Shown here one piece after another: positions 9,735 through 20,100 of a stretch of DNA of 64,000 nucleotides (positions are counted from its first letter, which is position 1; every line of letters starts with the position of its first letter). The position numbers were made by a program, and so were the translations under genes. Below the pieces are notes generated by a model, which was not told the origin of the DNA, searched no databases, and saw nothing but the letters and a program-made list of their open reading frames with translations. The stretch is taken from assembly GCA_026388095.1 (NCBI GenBank), contig JAPLKL010000046.1, positions 1 to 64,000 on the forward strand. Reading direction: 5' to 3'. The DNA comes from Elusimicrobiota bacterium. Its GTDB lineage: Bacteria; Elusimicrobiota; Elusimicrobia; UBA1565; UBA9628.

Positions 9735-11756
9735 TCAGCCCTGCTTCGAGAGCCGCCAGCGCAGGTACAGGGCGGCCAGCGCGATGGGGATGAGCGCCAA
9801 CGAGAAGTAGTAGAACGGAGTCAGCCCGAGCGGGAAGGCCTTGAAGAGGTACTTCAGCGCCAGGATGCCCACCGTGGTGACCGCCAGCGAGGCGGAGCCG
9901 AGGAAGCCCATGGCGTCGGCCATGTCCTGCTTGGGCACCCGCGCCTGGAAGTAGCTCTGCAGCTTGAACTGGGCCACGACCTGCGCGATGCCGAACGGGA
10001 TGAGGGCCAGGGCCGGCAAGGTCACGTTCTTGGCCCACATGAGGAACGAGGGCAAAGACACCAGCGAGCCGAGGACCGGCAGGGGCACGGCGAGGCTCGC
10101 GATGAAGGCCAGCGAGCCGGCGGCGATGACGATCCAGCGGAGCATGGACTGGCGCAGGATGACGCGCTCGCCCGCGTCGTCGATCTGGCCGGACTCCTTG
10201 GCTTGGTCGAGCTTGCGGCTCTGCAAGGTCATGATGATGCCGCCCACCAGGCCGCCGGCGCTGTAGAGGCCGGTCAGCCAGCCGCTGATGGCCGGCGCGA
10301 GCTCGGGGGCCGCCGTGCCGATGAGCCGCAGGGCGTAGCCTGGAGCGAGCATCTGGTACAGGAAGGGGTTGAGCATGAGGAACAGCGTGAAGGCGATGAA
10401 GCTGAGCCTCAGGGCCGGGTTGCTCCAGACCACCTTGGCGCCGCGGCCGATCTTCTTGAAGAAATCCTTGAATATCTGGATCACGCCGGCGGGCTTCTGG
10501 GACGGGTCCTGGGCCCTCTTGAGCTCCGCCTCGGCCGGCAGCTTCAGGGTCGTCCAGAGGATGAGCGCCGCGGCCAAGGTCATGACCGGGAAGGCGACCA
10601 AGGCGGGGATGAAGCCGAAGTGGGCGATCACCAGGCCGGTCACGATGGGCCCCAGGACGCCGAAGATCTCGGAGAGGGTGTGCTGGACGCCCCAGAAGCG
10701 GTTGAGCGGCGCGTCCTGCTGTCCGACGAGCAGGGGCGGCACGCTGTTCATGGCCGTGAAGGTCGTGCCCATGATGAAGGCATTGGCCGAATAGAAGAGG
10801 AACATGAGCGGCAAGGTCATGTGCCCGGTGGCCAGCAGGGCCACCAAGGCGGTGATGGAGGCCACGCGGATCATGTAGGAGCCGACGTAGGCCTTCTTCA
10901 GCCCGACCTTCTCGATGATGACCGGGGCGATCTGGCGGCCGATGATGCCGAAGATGGAGGAGACGACCGCGACCTGCGCGTAGATGGTGAAGTCCCCGAA
11001 GGCCTTCTGGATGAGGGCCGGCATGGATGAGCCCAGGGCCTCGACACCCACCTGCTGGGCGAGCAGCGAGCCGATGAACCACCAGGTGGTCCCGTTCATC
11101 CCGAAGCCCCAGCCCTTCTTGGGCTTCTCGGGCTTGGCGGGTTCGTCTACGGCCGGCTTGTCCTTCGCGGCCGTCTCGGCGGAGAGCGCGGGCGAGAGCC
11201 CCTGGGCCGTCTGTCCCGGCGCGCCGAGCACGTCGGCGGGCTGGCGGGGCTCGCCGAAGAGCTTGCGCAGTTGGCGGAAGCGGACGCCGAGCTGGTTGGA
11301 CTGCCCCCGGACGGTCTGCAAGGACTCCGCCTCCGCTGCGGCCGCGACGGCGTCCTTCTGCTCCTGCGGGAGCGCGGCCGGAGCCGCCAGCGTCGGCGCA
11401 ACGACCGCCTCTGACTGTGTGATCGGGACGACGGCAGGGTTGACGGAGAGCACCGTTGCGGTCTGCTGAGCGGAGGCAGGGGCGGCGAAAGCCGGCCCCT
11501 GGATGGGAGGCAGGACGCCCTGGATGCCCGCCAGGGCCGGGGTGAGGCCGAGGGACAGTCCGGGGGTCAGGACTGAGAGGGCGCCTTGGCCGGTGCGGTT
11601 CTGGAGGCCCGCGCCGACCACTCCGGCGTTGGCGCCGCCGACCGGGACCGCGACGCTGACCTGGTTTACGACCGCTGCCGCGGCCTGGAACGCGCCGAGG
11701 CCCGGGGCCGTGACCAGCGTGACGATCGCGATGAAGATGCAGAGCCAGCGCTTCAT
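9735..11756 (-). CDS. MFS transporter with exported Ala/Pro-rich leader
   Basis: 673 aa, much longer than a normal 400-450 aa MFS carrier. Residues 1-22 form a signal peptide or first membrane segment (MKRWLCIFIAIVTLVTAPGL). Residues 23-220 are an Ala/Pro/Val-rich leader ending in a charged helical stretch (RFRQLRKLFGEP). About 12 membrane segments follow from residue 225, with an intracellular loop after TM6 carrying ELKRAQDPSQK. The fold is that of major facilitator secondary transporters; the substrate is unknown. The leader resembles those of the RNase-like protein at 394-4558 and the PLD protein at 35952-39032, so it is probably a shared module and not an annotation error. The ATG at 11756 is preceded by a TATAAT box 6 nt upstream. 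Confidence 0.85.
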   Translation of the reverse strand: MKRWLCIFIAIVTLVTAPGLGAFQAAAAVVNQVSVAVPVGGANAGVVGAGLQNRTGQGALSVLTPGLSLGLTPALAGIQGVLPPIQGPAFAAPASAQQTATVLSVNPAVVPITQSEAVVAPTLAAPAALPQEQKDAVAAAAEAESLQTVRGQSNQLGVRFRQLRKLFGEPRQPADVLGAPGQTAQGLSPALSAETAAKDKPAVDEPAKPEKPKKGWGFGMNGTTWWFIGSLLAQQVGVEALGSSMPALIQKAFGDFTIYAQVAVVSSIFGIIGRQIAPVIIEKVGLKKAYVGSYMIRVASITALVALLATGHMTLPLMFLFYSANAFIMGTTFTAMNSVPPLLVGQQDAPLNRFWGVQHTLSEIFGVLGPIVTGLVIAHFGFIPALVAFPVMTLAAALILWTTLKLPAEAELKRAQDPSQKPAGVIQIFKDFFKKIGRGAKVVWSNPALRLSFIAFTLFLMLNPFLYQMLAPGYALRLIGTAAPELAPAISGWLTGLYSAGGLVGGIIMTLQSRKLDQAKESGQIDDAGERVILRQSMLRWIVIAAGSLAFIASLAVPLPVLGSLVSLPSFLMWAKNVTLPALALIPFGIAQVVAQFKLQSYFQARVPKQDMADAMGFLGSASLAVTTVGILALKYLFKAFPLGLTPFYYFSLALIPIALAALYLRWRLSKQG

Positions 11757-11762
11757 ACCTTG

Positions 11763-11768
11763 ATTATA
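11763..11768 (-). promoter_or_regulatory. -10 box (TATAAT) for the MFS gene
   Basis: On the minus strand TATAAT (11768-11763) is followed by 6 nt and the ATG at 11756, predicting a leaderless transcript. There is no convincing -35 element. Confidence 0.6.
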
Positions 11769-11822
11769 GACGAAGGAGGGGCTCCGCGCGCGGGTCTATG
11801 AGGGAAATCCCGCGCGGCCTTA

Positions 11823-11843
11823 GGGCCTACGCCGGATAGGCCC
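11823..11843 (-). terminator. Hairpin after the prepilin gene
   Basis: GGGCCTA (11823-11829) and TAGGCCC (11837-11843) form a perfect 7-bp stem with a 7-nt loop, one base after the stop codon at 11845-11847. There is no U-tract, so a role as terminator or 3' stabiliser is inferred. Confidence 0.45.
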
Positions 11844-11844
11844 C

Positions 11845-12522
11845 TTAGTCGTAGGGGTTGGAGAACGACTTCTGCATCTGGACCCGAGTGTCGACCTTGC
11901 TGAAGGCCGGGGCCTGCCCGTTGGCGGAGCGGGTCTGCTGGCCGATGGTGAAGAGCAGCTGCACGCCGGCGACGTCGTCGGCCCTCCGGAAATAGAAGTC
12001 CAGGGCGGGGTCGTTAGGATAGATGTCCTGGGCCACGACGTCGTAGCTCCCGGAGCCGCAGGCGGGAGCCGGGTCGATGGGACAGCTCGTCCCCGTGTAG
12101 TGGAGGAGCCAGGGGGTCTTGGTGGGGGTGCTGGCCGCGTCCCAGACGGAGTAGTAGGACGACTTCACGCTCAACGCATTGCCGTCCAGGGGGCCGCCCG
12201 CAGGCCCCAGCCCGGCGCCGGGGTTGGGCGTGTAGTCGCTGCAGCCGCTCAGGACGGTCGAGGTCTTTCCCGGGCAGCCGCGGTGGGAGCCGTCCGTGAA
12301 AGGGCAGTACAGGACGGTGCCGTTGGAAAGCTCCTTCTGCATCGAGTCCAGGCCCATCAGGGCCCAGGCGGAGTTCGTGGCTTTGGCCGAGCTCTCCATG
12401 TGCCCGCGCATCATCTGGGAGACGGCGCCGAAGATGCCCATGATCACGAAGCTGCTCAGGACCAAGGCGATGATCATCTCGAGCAGCGTGAACCCGGCCC
12501 GGCGCCGGGGGGCCGTGGTCAT
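11845..12522 (-). CDS. Type IV prepilin-like protein (PilW/PulG type)
   Basis: 225 aa. It begins MTTAPRRRAGFTLLEMIIAL: a short basic leader, the prepilin peptidase site G|FTLLE with Glu at +5, then a hydrophobic helix of about 20 residues. These are defining features of type IV pilins and type II secretion pseudopilins. The mature domain has six or more cysteines (CPF, RGCPGK, GCSDY, SCPIDPAPACG), suggesting disulfides, and its size fits a minor pilin. Its ATG overlaps the stop codon of the upstream SPFH gene (ATGA), so the two should be co-translated. A PilB-type ATPase lies at 32501-34231; no other pilus gene is near. Confidence 0.85.
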   Translation of the reverse strand: MTTAPRRRAGFTLLEMIIALVLSSFVIMGIFGAVSQMMRGHMESSAKATNSAWALMGLDSMQKELSNGTVLYCPFTDGSHRGCPGKTSTVLSGCSDYTPNPGAGLGPAGGPLDGNALSVKSSYYSVWDAASTPTKTPWLLHYTGTSCPIDPAPACGSGSYDVVAQDIYPNDPALDFYFRRADDVAGVQLLFTIGQQTRSANGQAPAFSKVDTRVQMQKSFSNPYD

Positions 12523-13385
12523 TTGCCTTGGTCCAGGTTGAGGATGAGCCCCTGGCTCTGGGGCACCACCATGACCTTGAAGTCCTTCTTCTCCAGCATC
12601 TCGATGGTGCGCAGCTGCAGGTAGCTCTTGGCCGAGGCCAAAGCGTCGTTCTTGATCTTGATGGCCATGGCTTCCTGCCGGGCCTGCGCGACCTCGAACT
12701 CCTTGCGCTGGATGGCCTGCTGGGCCGCGACCTTCTCCTCGATGGAGTGCTGGTAGGAGGGCGTCAGGTGCACGTCGCGCAGGAAGACCCCGTCGCCGTC
12801 GAGCACGAAGAAGGCGTCGTCGTTGAAGGACTTGGCGATGAGCTCCTTGATCCGGTCCTGCACCTCGGTGCGCTTGGGGCCGTAGAGTTCGGGCGCGGTG
12901 TACTTGGCCACGGTGAGGCGCACGGCGTTGCGGATGATGGGGCGGATGACCTGCTCCTCGCACCAATCCTGGTCGCCGAGCTTGACGTAGACCTTGCCGG
13001 CTAAGTCCAGGGGGATGCGGTACCAGACCGTGATGTCGATGCCCACCATGTTGCCGTCGGCGGTCGGCGACCAGTTGGTGTTGGCTCCCTCCTGGCCGGC
13101 GTCGGCGGAGGTCATGGACATGGTGTAGGCCTTGCGGCGGCAGTCGTAGACGATGACGCTGTTGATGATGGGCACGCGCAGCTGCCAGCCTTGCTTCAGA
13201 GTCGTCGGGTTGATCTTGCCGGTGAGCTTGTTGAAGAGCACGCCTTCGTGCCCGGCCGGGATGAAGACCACGGCGGACCAGAGCAGCAAGAGGCCCGCCG
13301 CCACCACCATGGCGCTGATCACGGTCCGCAAGTGCCGGGCGACCATCTCCTGCGGGTCCACGTCGCCTTCCTGCCAATGAGCCAT
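12519..13385 (-). CDS. SPFH/prohibitin-family membrane protein
   Basis: 288 aa. A membrane segment at about 24-45 (VISAMVVAAGLLLLWSAVVF) is followed by a prohibitin-type SPFH domain (IPAGHEGVLFNKLTGKI...QGWQLRVPII) and a helical C-terminal part rich in Ala, Glu and Lys. SPFH proteins build large membrane-attached rings and often bind proteases such as FtsH or organise membrane domains. The start at 13385 has GGAGG six bases upstream; a longer frame to 13469 is less likely. The gene overlaps the prepilin gene by 4 bp (ATGA). The link to a pilin is unusual and suggests a membrane-quality or assembly role, but this is only context. Confidence 0.88.
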   Translation of the reverse strand: MAHWQEGDVDPQEMVARHLRTVISAMVVAAGLLLLWSAVVFIPAGHEGVLFNKLTGKINPTTLKQGWQLRVPIINSVIVYDCRRKAYTMSMTSADAGQEGANTNWSPTADGNMVGIDITVWYRIPLDLAGKVYVKLGDQDWCEEQVIRPIIRNAVRLTVAKYTAPELYGPKRTEVQDRIKELIAKSFNDDAFFVLDGDGVFLRDVHLTPSYQHSIEEKVAAQQAIQRKEFEVAQARQEAMAIKIKNDALASAKSYLQLRTIEMLEKKDFKVMVVPQSQGLILNLDQGK

Positions 13386-13454
13386 AGCGCCTCCTGGAAA
13401 ATAGTCCTGCTGGCGGTATGGTACCAAAGAGGAGGGGGGGAAGGAAGGGCTCTG

Positions 13455-13518
13455 AATTCGGGGACACAATACTTAATTCCCCGGTCGGCGGCTGAGATAA
13501 GTATTGTGTCCCCGAATT
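13455..13518. repeat. 21-bp perfect inverted repeat (GGGGACACAATACTT type)
   Basis: 13455-13475 (AATTCGGGGACACAATACTTA) and 13498-13518 are exact inverted copies separated by 22 bp. A partial direct copy (CCCCGAATTAGG) follows and contains the stop codon of the coiled-coil gene at 13529-13531. Sequences of this GGGGACACAATACTT kind are, to my knowledge, seen as dispersed repeats near Y1-type transposase genes in many bacteria; here there is no transposase. The pair can fold into a long hairpin between the coiled-coil gene and the SPFH gene. Confidence 0.85.
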
Positions 13519-13528
13519 AGGCCCCGAA

Positions 13529-16500
13529 TTAGGAGGCTGAACCGCCGCCGCCTTTGCGGTAGCGCGCCTCAAGTTCGCGCAGGCGGACCTCGTACTGCTT
13601 CTGCAGGTTGACGCGGTCCTCGGCCAGCTTGCGCAGCTTCTCGTCGTGCGCCGCGGCGTACTCGATCTTGGCCAGGTTGAGCTCGTTGCGCAGCTCGTGC
13701 TCGAGCTTCTGGAAGTGCTTGGCCAGCTCCTCCTCCTTCTCCAGCAGGAGCTCGTTGACGCGGCTCTTGTCGGCTTCGAGCTGCTGGAACTTCTCCCGGA
13801 AGGTCCCGTCGAGCTCCTGGCTGCGCTTGTCGAAGGCGGCGCGCATGCCGTCGCGCTCAGCCGCCGTGGCGGCGTCGAGCGCCGTCTTGCGGCGGTCGAA
13901 GTCCTGCTCCAGTTCGCCCTTGCGCTCGGCCGTGGCGCGCTCCGCCTCCTGGATGCGCAGCTCGAGGGCCGCCTGCTTCTCGGCGAAGTCGGCGCGCAGG
14001 GCCGCCACCTCGCGCTCCACCAGGTCGCGCTTCTGCGCCGCGAAGGCGGTCTCCTTGCCCACGGACTCGGCCGTCATCTTCTTCTCGAACTCCATGTACT
14101 TGAGCTCCAGGGCCTCCTCGCGGGCGCGGTAGGAGGCGTCGAACTCGGTGCGGGCCTTGTAGATCTGGTCGTCGTAGGCGAGGATGAGGTTCTTCTCCTT
14201 CTGCATGAGGAGGTCCTCCATCTCCTTCTGGCGCGCGCGGATGGCCTCCTCGAGCATCTTCTCGCGCTGAGCGACCCCCAGCTCCATCTCGCGGCGGCGT
14301 TGGGCGATCTCGCGGTCGCGGGACTCCTCCCATTCCTTGCGCTCGCGGGCCAGGGCCTCGCGCTGGGCGGCCATCCATAGGTTCTCGCGCTCGCTCAGGG
14401 TCTCCTGCAGCGCCGCCTCGCGCTTGATCCAGGCCTCCTGGAAGCCGCTCTCGCCCGCGGCCAGCTCGGAGAGCCGCTCGTCGATGGTCTTCTTGAGCGC
14501 CGCCTCCTTCTGGCGGAACTTCTCCTGCAGCTCGGCCTCGCGGGTGCGGGACTCGATCATGAGCTGCAGGCGCAGGGCCTCGAGCTCCTCCTGCTGGCGG
14601 TGCCAGGCGTCCTCGACCTCCTTGGCCTTGCGGGCGGAGGCGGCCTCCACCTCCTTGACCCGGGAGGCGTATTTCTCCTCCAGCTCCTGGCGCATGGCCG
14701 TGAAGGCCGCCTCCTTCTGCCGGAAGCTCTGCTCCAGGCGCTCGCGGTCGGCGTTGAGCAGGCTCTCGCGCTGGCCGATCCACTCGCGCTCGCGCAGGTC
14801 CCAGGCGTCCTGCAGGGCCTTCTGCTCCCGGGCGAAGCGGTCGCGCAGCGAGGTCTCCTGGGCGGAGACGCGCTCCTCCAAGGCCGCTTTCTGCGCCGCG
14901 AGCTCGGCCTCATAGGCGGCCCGGTGCTGGCCCTCCTTGGCCGCGCCCTCGATCTTGAGCGCCGTCTCCTTGGCGAAATACTCGTCGCGCAGGGCCTTGG
15001 CCTGCATCGCGGCCGCCGACTCCGCCTCGGCCTTGAGGGCCGCGGACTGCGCCTGCAGAGCGGCACGCTCCTCGTCGAGAGCGGCGCGCTTGGCGGCGAG
15101 CTCGCGCTGCGCCTGCGCCGCCGCCTCCTCGCGCTCGCGGCGGCTCTCCTCCTCCCACTGGACCTGCAGGGCGCGCTGGCGGCCCTCGCAGGATTTCTCC
15201 AGCGCCGCGTACCGCGCCTCGAGCTGCCGGCGCTCCTCGGCCAGGCGCCGGCGCATCGCGTCGTCGAGCTCCTGGAGCCTCAGGTCGTACTGGGCCTGCA
15301 GGGCCGCGGACTCGGTCAGCGATTTCTCGGCCAGCTCCTTGCGCAGGCCGTCGTAGGCGTCGTCGTGGGCCTTGATGGCCTGGGACTGCTCCGAGGAAAG
15401 CGCTTGGCGCAGGGCCGCCTCGCGCGCCGCGGCGGACTGGGCCAGCTCCTTCTGCTCGCGCAGATACAGCTCCTGCAGGCGGCGGCGCTCGGCGTCGATC
15501 TCCGCCGAGAACTCCCCGCGGGCCCGGGCCAGGTCCGCGTGGTGCTCGGCCAGCAGGGCTTTCTCGCGCTCGGACCATTCGCCGCGCAGACGGGCCTCCA
15601 GGCCGGCCTCCCGGGCGGCCAGGGCCTCATCCTTGCGCCGATAGGAGGCTTCCAGGTCCGCCCGCTCGGCCTCGATGGACTTGCGGCTGGCCGCCAGGCT
15701 GTCGGCGAGCCGGCCTTGGTGGGAGGCCCATTGCGCCTTCTCCTTCTCGCTCCAGGCCGTCTGCATGTCCTCGAAGCGCTTGGCCAGCTCCTGCTGCTTG
15801 GCCCGGTAGGCGTCCTGGAGCTCGACCTGCTGGCGGAAGATCTCCTCCTCCTTCTTCTGGCAGGCCGCCTGCTGCGCCTCCAGCTTGGCCAGGAGCGCCG
15901 CCTCGCGCTCGGAGGTGGCGCGCTGGAGACCGTCGCGCTCCAGCTCGAGTTGCGCCCTCCCCTTGGAGAGGACCGACTCCAGCTCCTTCTGGCGCTGCGC
16001 GATGAGCTCCTTCTCCCGGAGCTGCAGGGCCTCCTGCTGGGCCTGGTACTTGGCGGCGAGCTCCTGGGCGCGGCCCTCGTAGTGCCTGAGCACGTCCCGG
16101 TGGCGCTCGGCGGTCTCGGCCTCCAGGCGGGTCTCCTTGACGCGGAAGTTCTCCTCTTGGAAGCGGCGCTCGGCCTCGAGCTTCTCCTGCAGGCGCCCCC
16201 ATTCGGCCTCGTGCTTGCGGCTGTAGGACTGCTCCAGCTCCTCCAGGCGGCGGGAATGCTCGGCCGCGAGCTTGCCCCGCTGCGCCTCGAGCGCGTCCTC
16301 CTGGCTCTTGAGGCGGGCCTCGTGGTCGGCGAGCTTGGCCTGGAGCTTGCCTTCCAGGGCCGCCTCCTCGCGGGCCATGACCTCGCGGTCGTGCTTGAGC
16401 AGGTCCTCCTCGTATTTCTCGTAGCGGCGCCGGAACTCCATCTCCTTGGCCTTGATCTGCTCGTCGAGGAGCCGCTGCTGGCCCTCCAGGTCGCGCTCCC

Positions 16501-17050
16501 GGGAGCGGACGAGGTCGGCCTGGATGTTGAGGCGCTCCAGGAGCGACTGCTTGGTCTCCTCCAGCGCCTTCTCCTGGTGCCGCAGGACGGACTGCATCTC
16601 GCGCTCGCCGTCGGCGCGGGCGGTCTTGACCGCGTCGATGACCTCGCGGCGCAGCGTCCCGAGCTGGGCCTCCTTGTCGGCCAGCTCGCGCTTGAGGGCG
16701 TCGATCTGGAGCTGGAGCTGGTCGCGCTCGTCCTTGACCCGCGCGTCCTCCTCGCGGCGCACCTCCAGGCGCAGCTCCTCGCGCAGCTGGAGCTCCATCT
16801 TGCCGTGGTCCTGGACCGCGGCTTCCCAGACATGGATGGTCTCTTTCCAGCGCTTGACCGCCTCCTCCTTCCGGGAGACCTCCTCGGAGAGCTTCCGGAC
16901 ATCCTGGGCGGCCTGCGCTTTGTCGGCGCGCAGCGTGGAGAGCTCCGCCTCCATCTTGCGGATGCGCTCCAGGGCCCAGCGCAGGGCCAGGCGGGCGGTC
17001 TCCAGGTCGTTGACCGCGGCGGTATCGAAGAATTCCTTGTCCTGGTCCAT
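13529..17050 (-). CDS. Very long coiled-coil protein
   Basis: 1173 aa, nearly all predicted alpha-helical coiled coil from about residue 15 to 1160, rich in Glu, Arg, Ala, Leu and Gln. There is no Walker motif, zinc hook, signal peptide or membrane segment, so it is not an SbcC or SMC ATPase. The start (MDQDKEFFDTAAVNDLETARLALRWALERIRKMEAEL) is a short non-repetitive head, and the end (RYRKGGGGSAS) is a flexible tail. Recurring units such as EREAALxAK and YxxREEAL imply internal repeat expansion. Such rods act as cytoskeletal or scaffold elements (for example crescentin-like or FilP-like proteins). Function here is unassigned. The gene is monocistronic and divergent from the PAS gene. Its stop lies within repeat sequence. 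Confidence 0.85.
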   Translation of the reverse strand: MDQDKEFFDTAAVNDLETARLALRWALERIRKMEAELSTLRADKAQAAQDVRKLSEEVSRKEEAVKRWKETIHVWEAAVQDHGKMELQLREELRLEVRREEDARVKDERDQLQLQIDALKRELADKEAQLGTLRREVIDAVKTARADGEREMQSVLRHQEKALEETKQSLLERLNIQADLVRSRERDLEGQQRLLDEQIKAKEMEFRRRYEKYEEDLLKHDREVMAREEAALEGKLQAKLADHEARLKSQEDALEAQRGKLAAEHSRRLEELEQSYSRKHEAEWGRLQEKLEAERRFQEENFRVKETRLEAETAERHRDVLRHYEGRAQELAAKYQAQQEALQLREKELIAQRQKELESVLSKGRAQLELERDGLQRATSEREAALLAKLEAQQAACQKKEEEIFRQQVELQDAYRAKQQELAKRFEDMQTAWSEKEKAQWASHQGRLADSLAASRKSIEAERADLEASYRRKDEALAAREAGLEARLRGEWSEREKALLAEHHADLARARGEFSAEIDAERRRLQELYLREQKELAQSAAAREAALRQALSSEQSQAIKAHDDAYDGLRKELAEKSLTESAALQAQYDLRLQELDDAMRRRLAEERRQLEARYAALEKSCEGRQRALQVQWEEESRREREEAAAQAQRELAAKRAALDEERAALQAQSAALKAEAESAAAMQAKALRDEYFAKETALKIEGAAKEGQHRAAYEAELAAQKAALEERVSAQETSLRDRFAREQKALQDAWDLREREWIGQRESLLNADRERLEQSFRQKEAAFTAMRQELEEKYASRVKEVEAASARKAKEVEDAWHRQQEELEALRLQLMIESRTREAELQEKFRQKEAALKKTIDERLSELAAGESGFQEAWIKREAALQETLSERENLWMAAQREALARERKEWEESRDREIAQRRREMELGVAQREKMLEEAIRARQKEMEDLLMQKEKNLILAYDDQIYKARTEFDASYRAREEALELKYMEFEKKMTAESVGKETAFAAQKRDLVEREVAALRADFAEKQAALELRIQEAERATAERKGELEQDFDRRKTALDAATAAERDGMRAAFDKRSQELDGTFREKFQQLEADKSRVNELLLEKEEELAKHFQKLEHELRNELNLAKIEYAAAHDEKLRKLAEDRVNLQKQYEVRLRELEARYRKGGGGSAS

Positions 17051-17196
17051 GGCGGCTTCAGGATAATGACAGGAGGATGTTACATTTTCAAGAACGGTGC
17101 GCGGATGCGGTCGGTTGCCTGCTCAGTTCCTTTTATGGAAGAATGTAGTATCACCGTGACGGCATAAGCCTCCAATTCCGGTCTTCGGCCTGCGAC

Positions 17197-20100
17197 ATGG
17201 ACAACGACACCCAGCAGCGCGACGCGGCGGGAGCCGGTCTCCTGGCCAGCGTCGCCTCCGCCGCCCATACCTTGCTCACCTCGGCCAACTTCGACCAGGC
17301 CGTCATGCGCGCGGTCGACTCCGTGGGGCGCGCCCTGGACGTGGACCGCATCTGCGTCTTCGAGATGCATCCGCATCCTCAGACCGAGGAAGCCTTGGTC
17401 AGCCGGAGCCATGAGTGGCGCCGGGACCCGGCCCTGTCCGAGCCCACCCCCATCCAGGATATCTCGCTGCAGGGCAACCTCCCGCGCTGGCACGCGGCCC
17501 TCTCCGCCGGGAACTCCCTCGAGGGCATGGTGCGGGAGATGCCGCCGGCCGAGCGGGCTTTCCTCGAGCCCTTGGGCAGCAAGTCCATCCTGGTCGTGCC
17601 CATCATCATCCAGGAGCGCTGGGCGGGCTTCCTCTGCTTCCACGACTGCCGCCGCGAGCGGGGCTGGAGCGGCGACGAGAAGTCCATCCTGCGCACCATG
17701 GCGGCGTGCGTGGGCGGCACCTTGGCGCGCCGCCAGGCCGACCAGGCCACCCGGGCCTCGGTGCGCAAGTACCGCAGCCTCTTCGAGACCAGCCGCGACG
17801 GCATCGTCATAGCCGACATGGAGGGCCGCATCGAGGACGCCAACCGGGCCTTCCTGGAGATGACGGGCTACGGCTTCGATGAGCTCTCGGGCCGGACCTA
17901 CCAGCAGCTGACCCCGGTGCGCTGGGCCAAGCTCGACGGCGACGTGCTCGGCGAGCAGGTGCTCAAGCGGGGCTACTGCGACGAGTACGAGAAGGAGTAC
18001 ATCCGGCGCGACGGGGCGGTCATCCCGGTCACGGTGCGCATCTGGCTGGTGCGCGACGAGCAGGGCCGGCCCTCGCGCATGTGGCGCATCACGCGCGACA
18101 TCTCCGAGCGCCGCCGGATGGAGGAGTCCCTGCGCGCCAGCGAGCGCCAGCTGCGCACCATGGTCGACAAGCTGCCCGTCGGCGTGTGGCTGACCGACGC
18201 CCAGGGCAAGATCGTCCTGTGCAACCAGGCCGGGGAAGGCATCTGGGGCGGGGTCCGCTTCTCCGGCATCGAGCAGTACGGCCAGTACCCGTCCTGGTGG
18301 CACGGCACCGGGCGGCGCATGCAGCCGCACGAATGGGCGCCGGTGCGGGCCCTCTCGCGCGGCGAGACCTACGTCAACGAGATCATCGACATCGAGACCT
18401 CGGACGGCCGGCGCAAGACCATCTCCCACTCCGCCATCCCGGTGCGCGACGACGCCAACCAGATCACCGGCATCGTGGTCATCAACGAGGACATCACCGA
18501 GCGCAAGCGCGCCGAGTCGCGCCTGCGCGACAGCGAGGAGCGCCACCGCCGCATCACCCAGGCGCTCTCCGACTACGTCTACACCGTCCATGTCGAGGAC
18601 GGCCGGGCCGTGTCCACCGAGCACGGCGCGGCCTGCGAGGCGGTCACCGGCTACACCCGCGACGACTTCGCCTCCAACCCCTACCTCTGGCTGCGCATGG
18701 TGGTGGAGGCGGACAAGGCCGCGGTGCTGGAGCAGGGCCGGCGCCTGCTGGCCGGGGAGAAGCCGGGGCCCTTCGAGCACCGCATCGTGCGCAAGGACGG
18801 CCAGACCCGCTGGGTGCGCAACACCTCGGTGCCCCACTTCGACCCTCAGGGCAAGCTGCTCTACTACGACGGGGTCATCCAGGACATCACGGACCGCAAG
18901 GAGGCCGACGACGCCCTGCGTCTGACCCAGTTCGCCATGGACCACTGCGCCATCCCCGTGTTCTGGATCGGGCCTTCGGGCCGCTTCCTCTACGCCAACG
19001 AGGCCGCGGCGCTGTCCTTGGGCTATCCCCGCGAGCAGCTCCTCTATCTGGGCATGCCGGACATCAACCCCGACTTCCCGCTGGACCGCTGGTCCGCGCA
19101 CTGGGCGGAGCTCAAGCGCGCGAAGGTCCTGCGCTGGGAGGGGCGCGCCTGCAGGCAGGACGGCCGGGTCTTCCCGGTCGAGATCACGGCCAACTACCTG
19201 GAGTTCAACGGGCGCGAGTACGACTTCACCTTCGTGCGCGACATCGGCGAGCAGCGGCAGGCCCAGGACTCGGTGCGGGAATCCCGGGAGATGCTCCGCC
19301 TGGTCCTCGACCACATCCCCCAGCGGGTGTTCTGGAAGGGGCGCGATTTCCGCTATCTCGGCTGCAACCGGCCCTTCCTCCAGGACGCCGGTCTCAAGGA
19401 CGCCGGTGATATCCTGGGCAAGGAGGACACGGAGCTGTCGTGGAAGGAGAAGGCGGCGGCCTACCGCGTCGACGACCAGGCCGTGATGGACCAGGACCGG
19501 CCCAGGCTCGACTGCGAGGAGTCCCAGCCGGCCGCGGGCCGCGAGCCCCGCTGGATCAAGCTCAGCAAGCTGCCTCTGCACGACAAGGACGGCAAGGTCA
19601 TCGCCGTGCTGGGCACCTATGAGGACGTGACCGAGCGCCGGCGGGCCGAGGGCGCCCTGCGGGAGTCGGAGACCAAGTACCGCATCGTGGCGGACAACAC
19701 CCGCGATTGGGAGTTCTGGTTCGCGCCCTCGGGGGAGTTCCTCTACGTCTCGCCTTCCTGTCAGCAAGTCACCGGCCGCGCGCCGCAGGAGTTCCTGTCG
19801 GACCCCGGCCTGCTGCTCAGCATCATCCACCCCGAGGATCGGCCGGGGTTCCAGAGCCACCGCAATGAGGCGGTGGAGCACCGGACACCGGGCGAGCTCG
19901 AGTTCCGCATCGTCCTGCCCGACGGCACCCAGCGCTGGATCGGCCATGTCTGCCAGCCCGTGTTCGACGCGGAGGGTCGTTTCCTAGGCACGCGCGGCAG
20001 CAACCGCGACATCACCGAGCGCAAGACGGACGAGGAATCGCTGCGCTTCAGCCAGTTCGCGGTGGACAACTGCTCCATCCCGGCCCATTGGGTGGATCCC

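Noticed and set aside
14600-17167. 855-codon open frame opposite the coiled-coil gene
   Set aside because: Leu/Gly/Gln-rich mirror of coiled-coil codons; no recognisable domain.
17080-19947. 955-codon minus-strand open frame opposite the PAS gene
   Set aside because: The plus strand encodes clear GAF and PAS domains; the minus frame has none.
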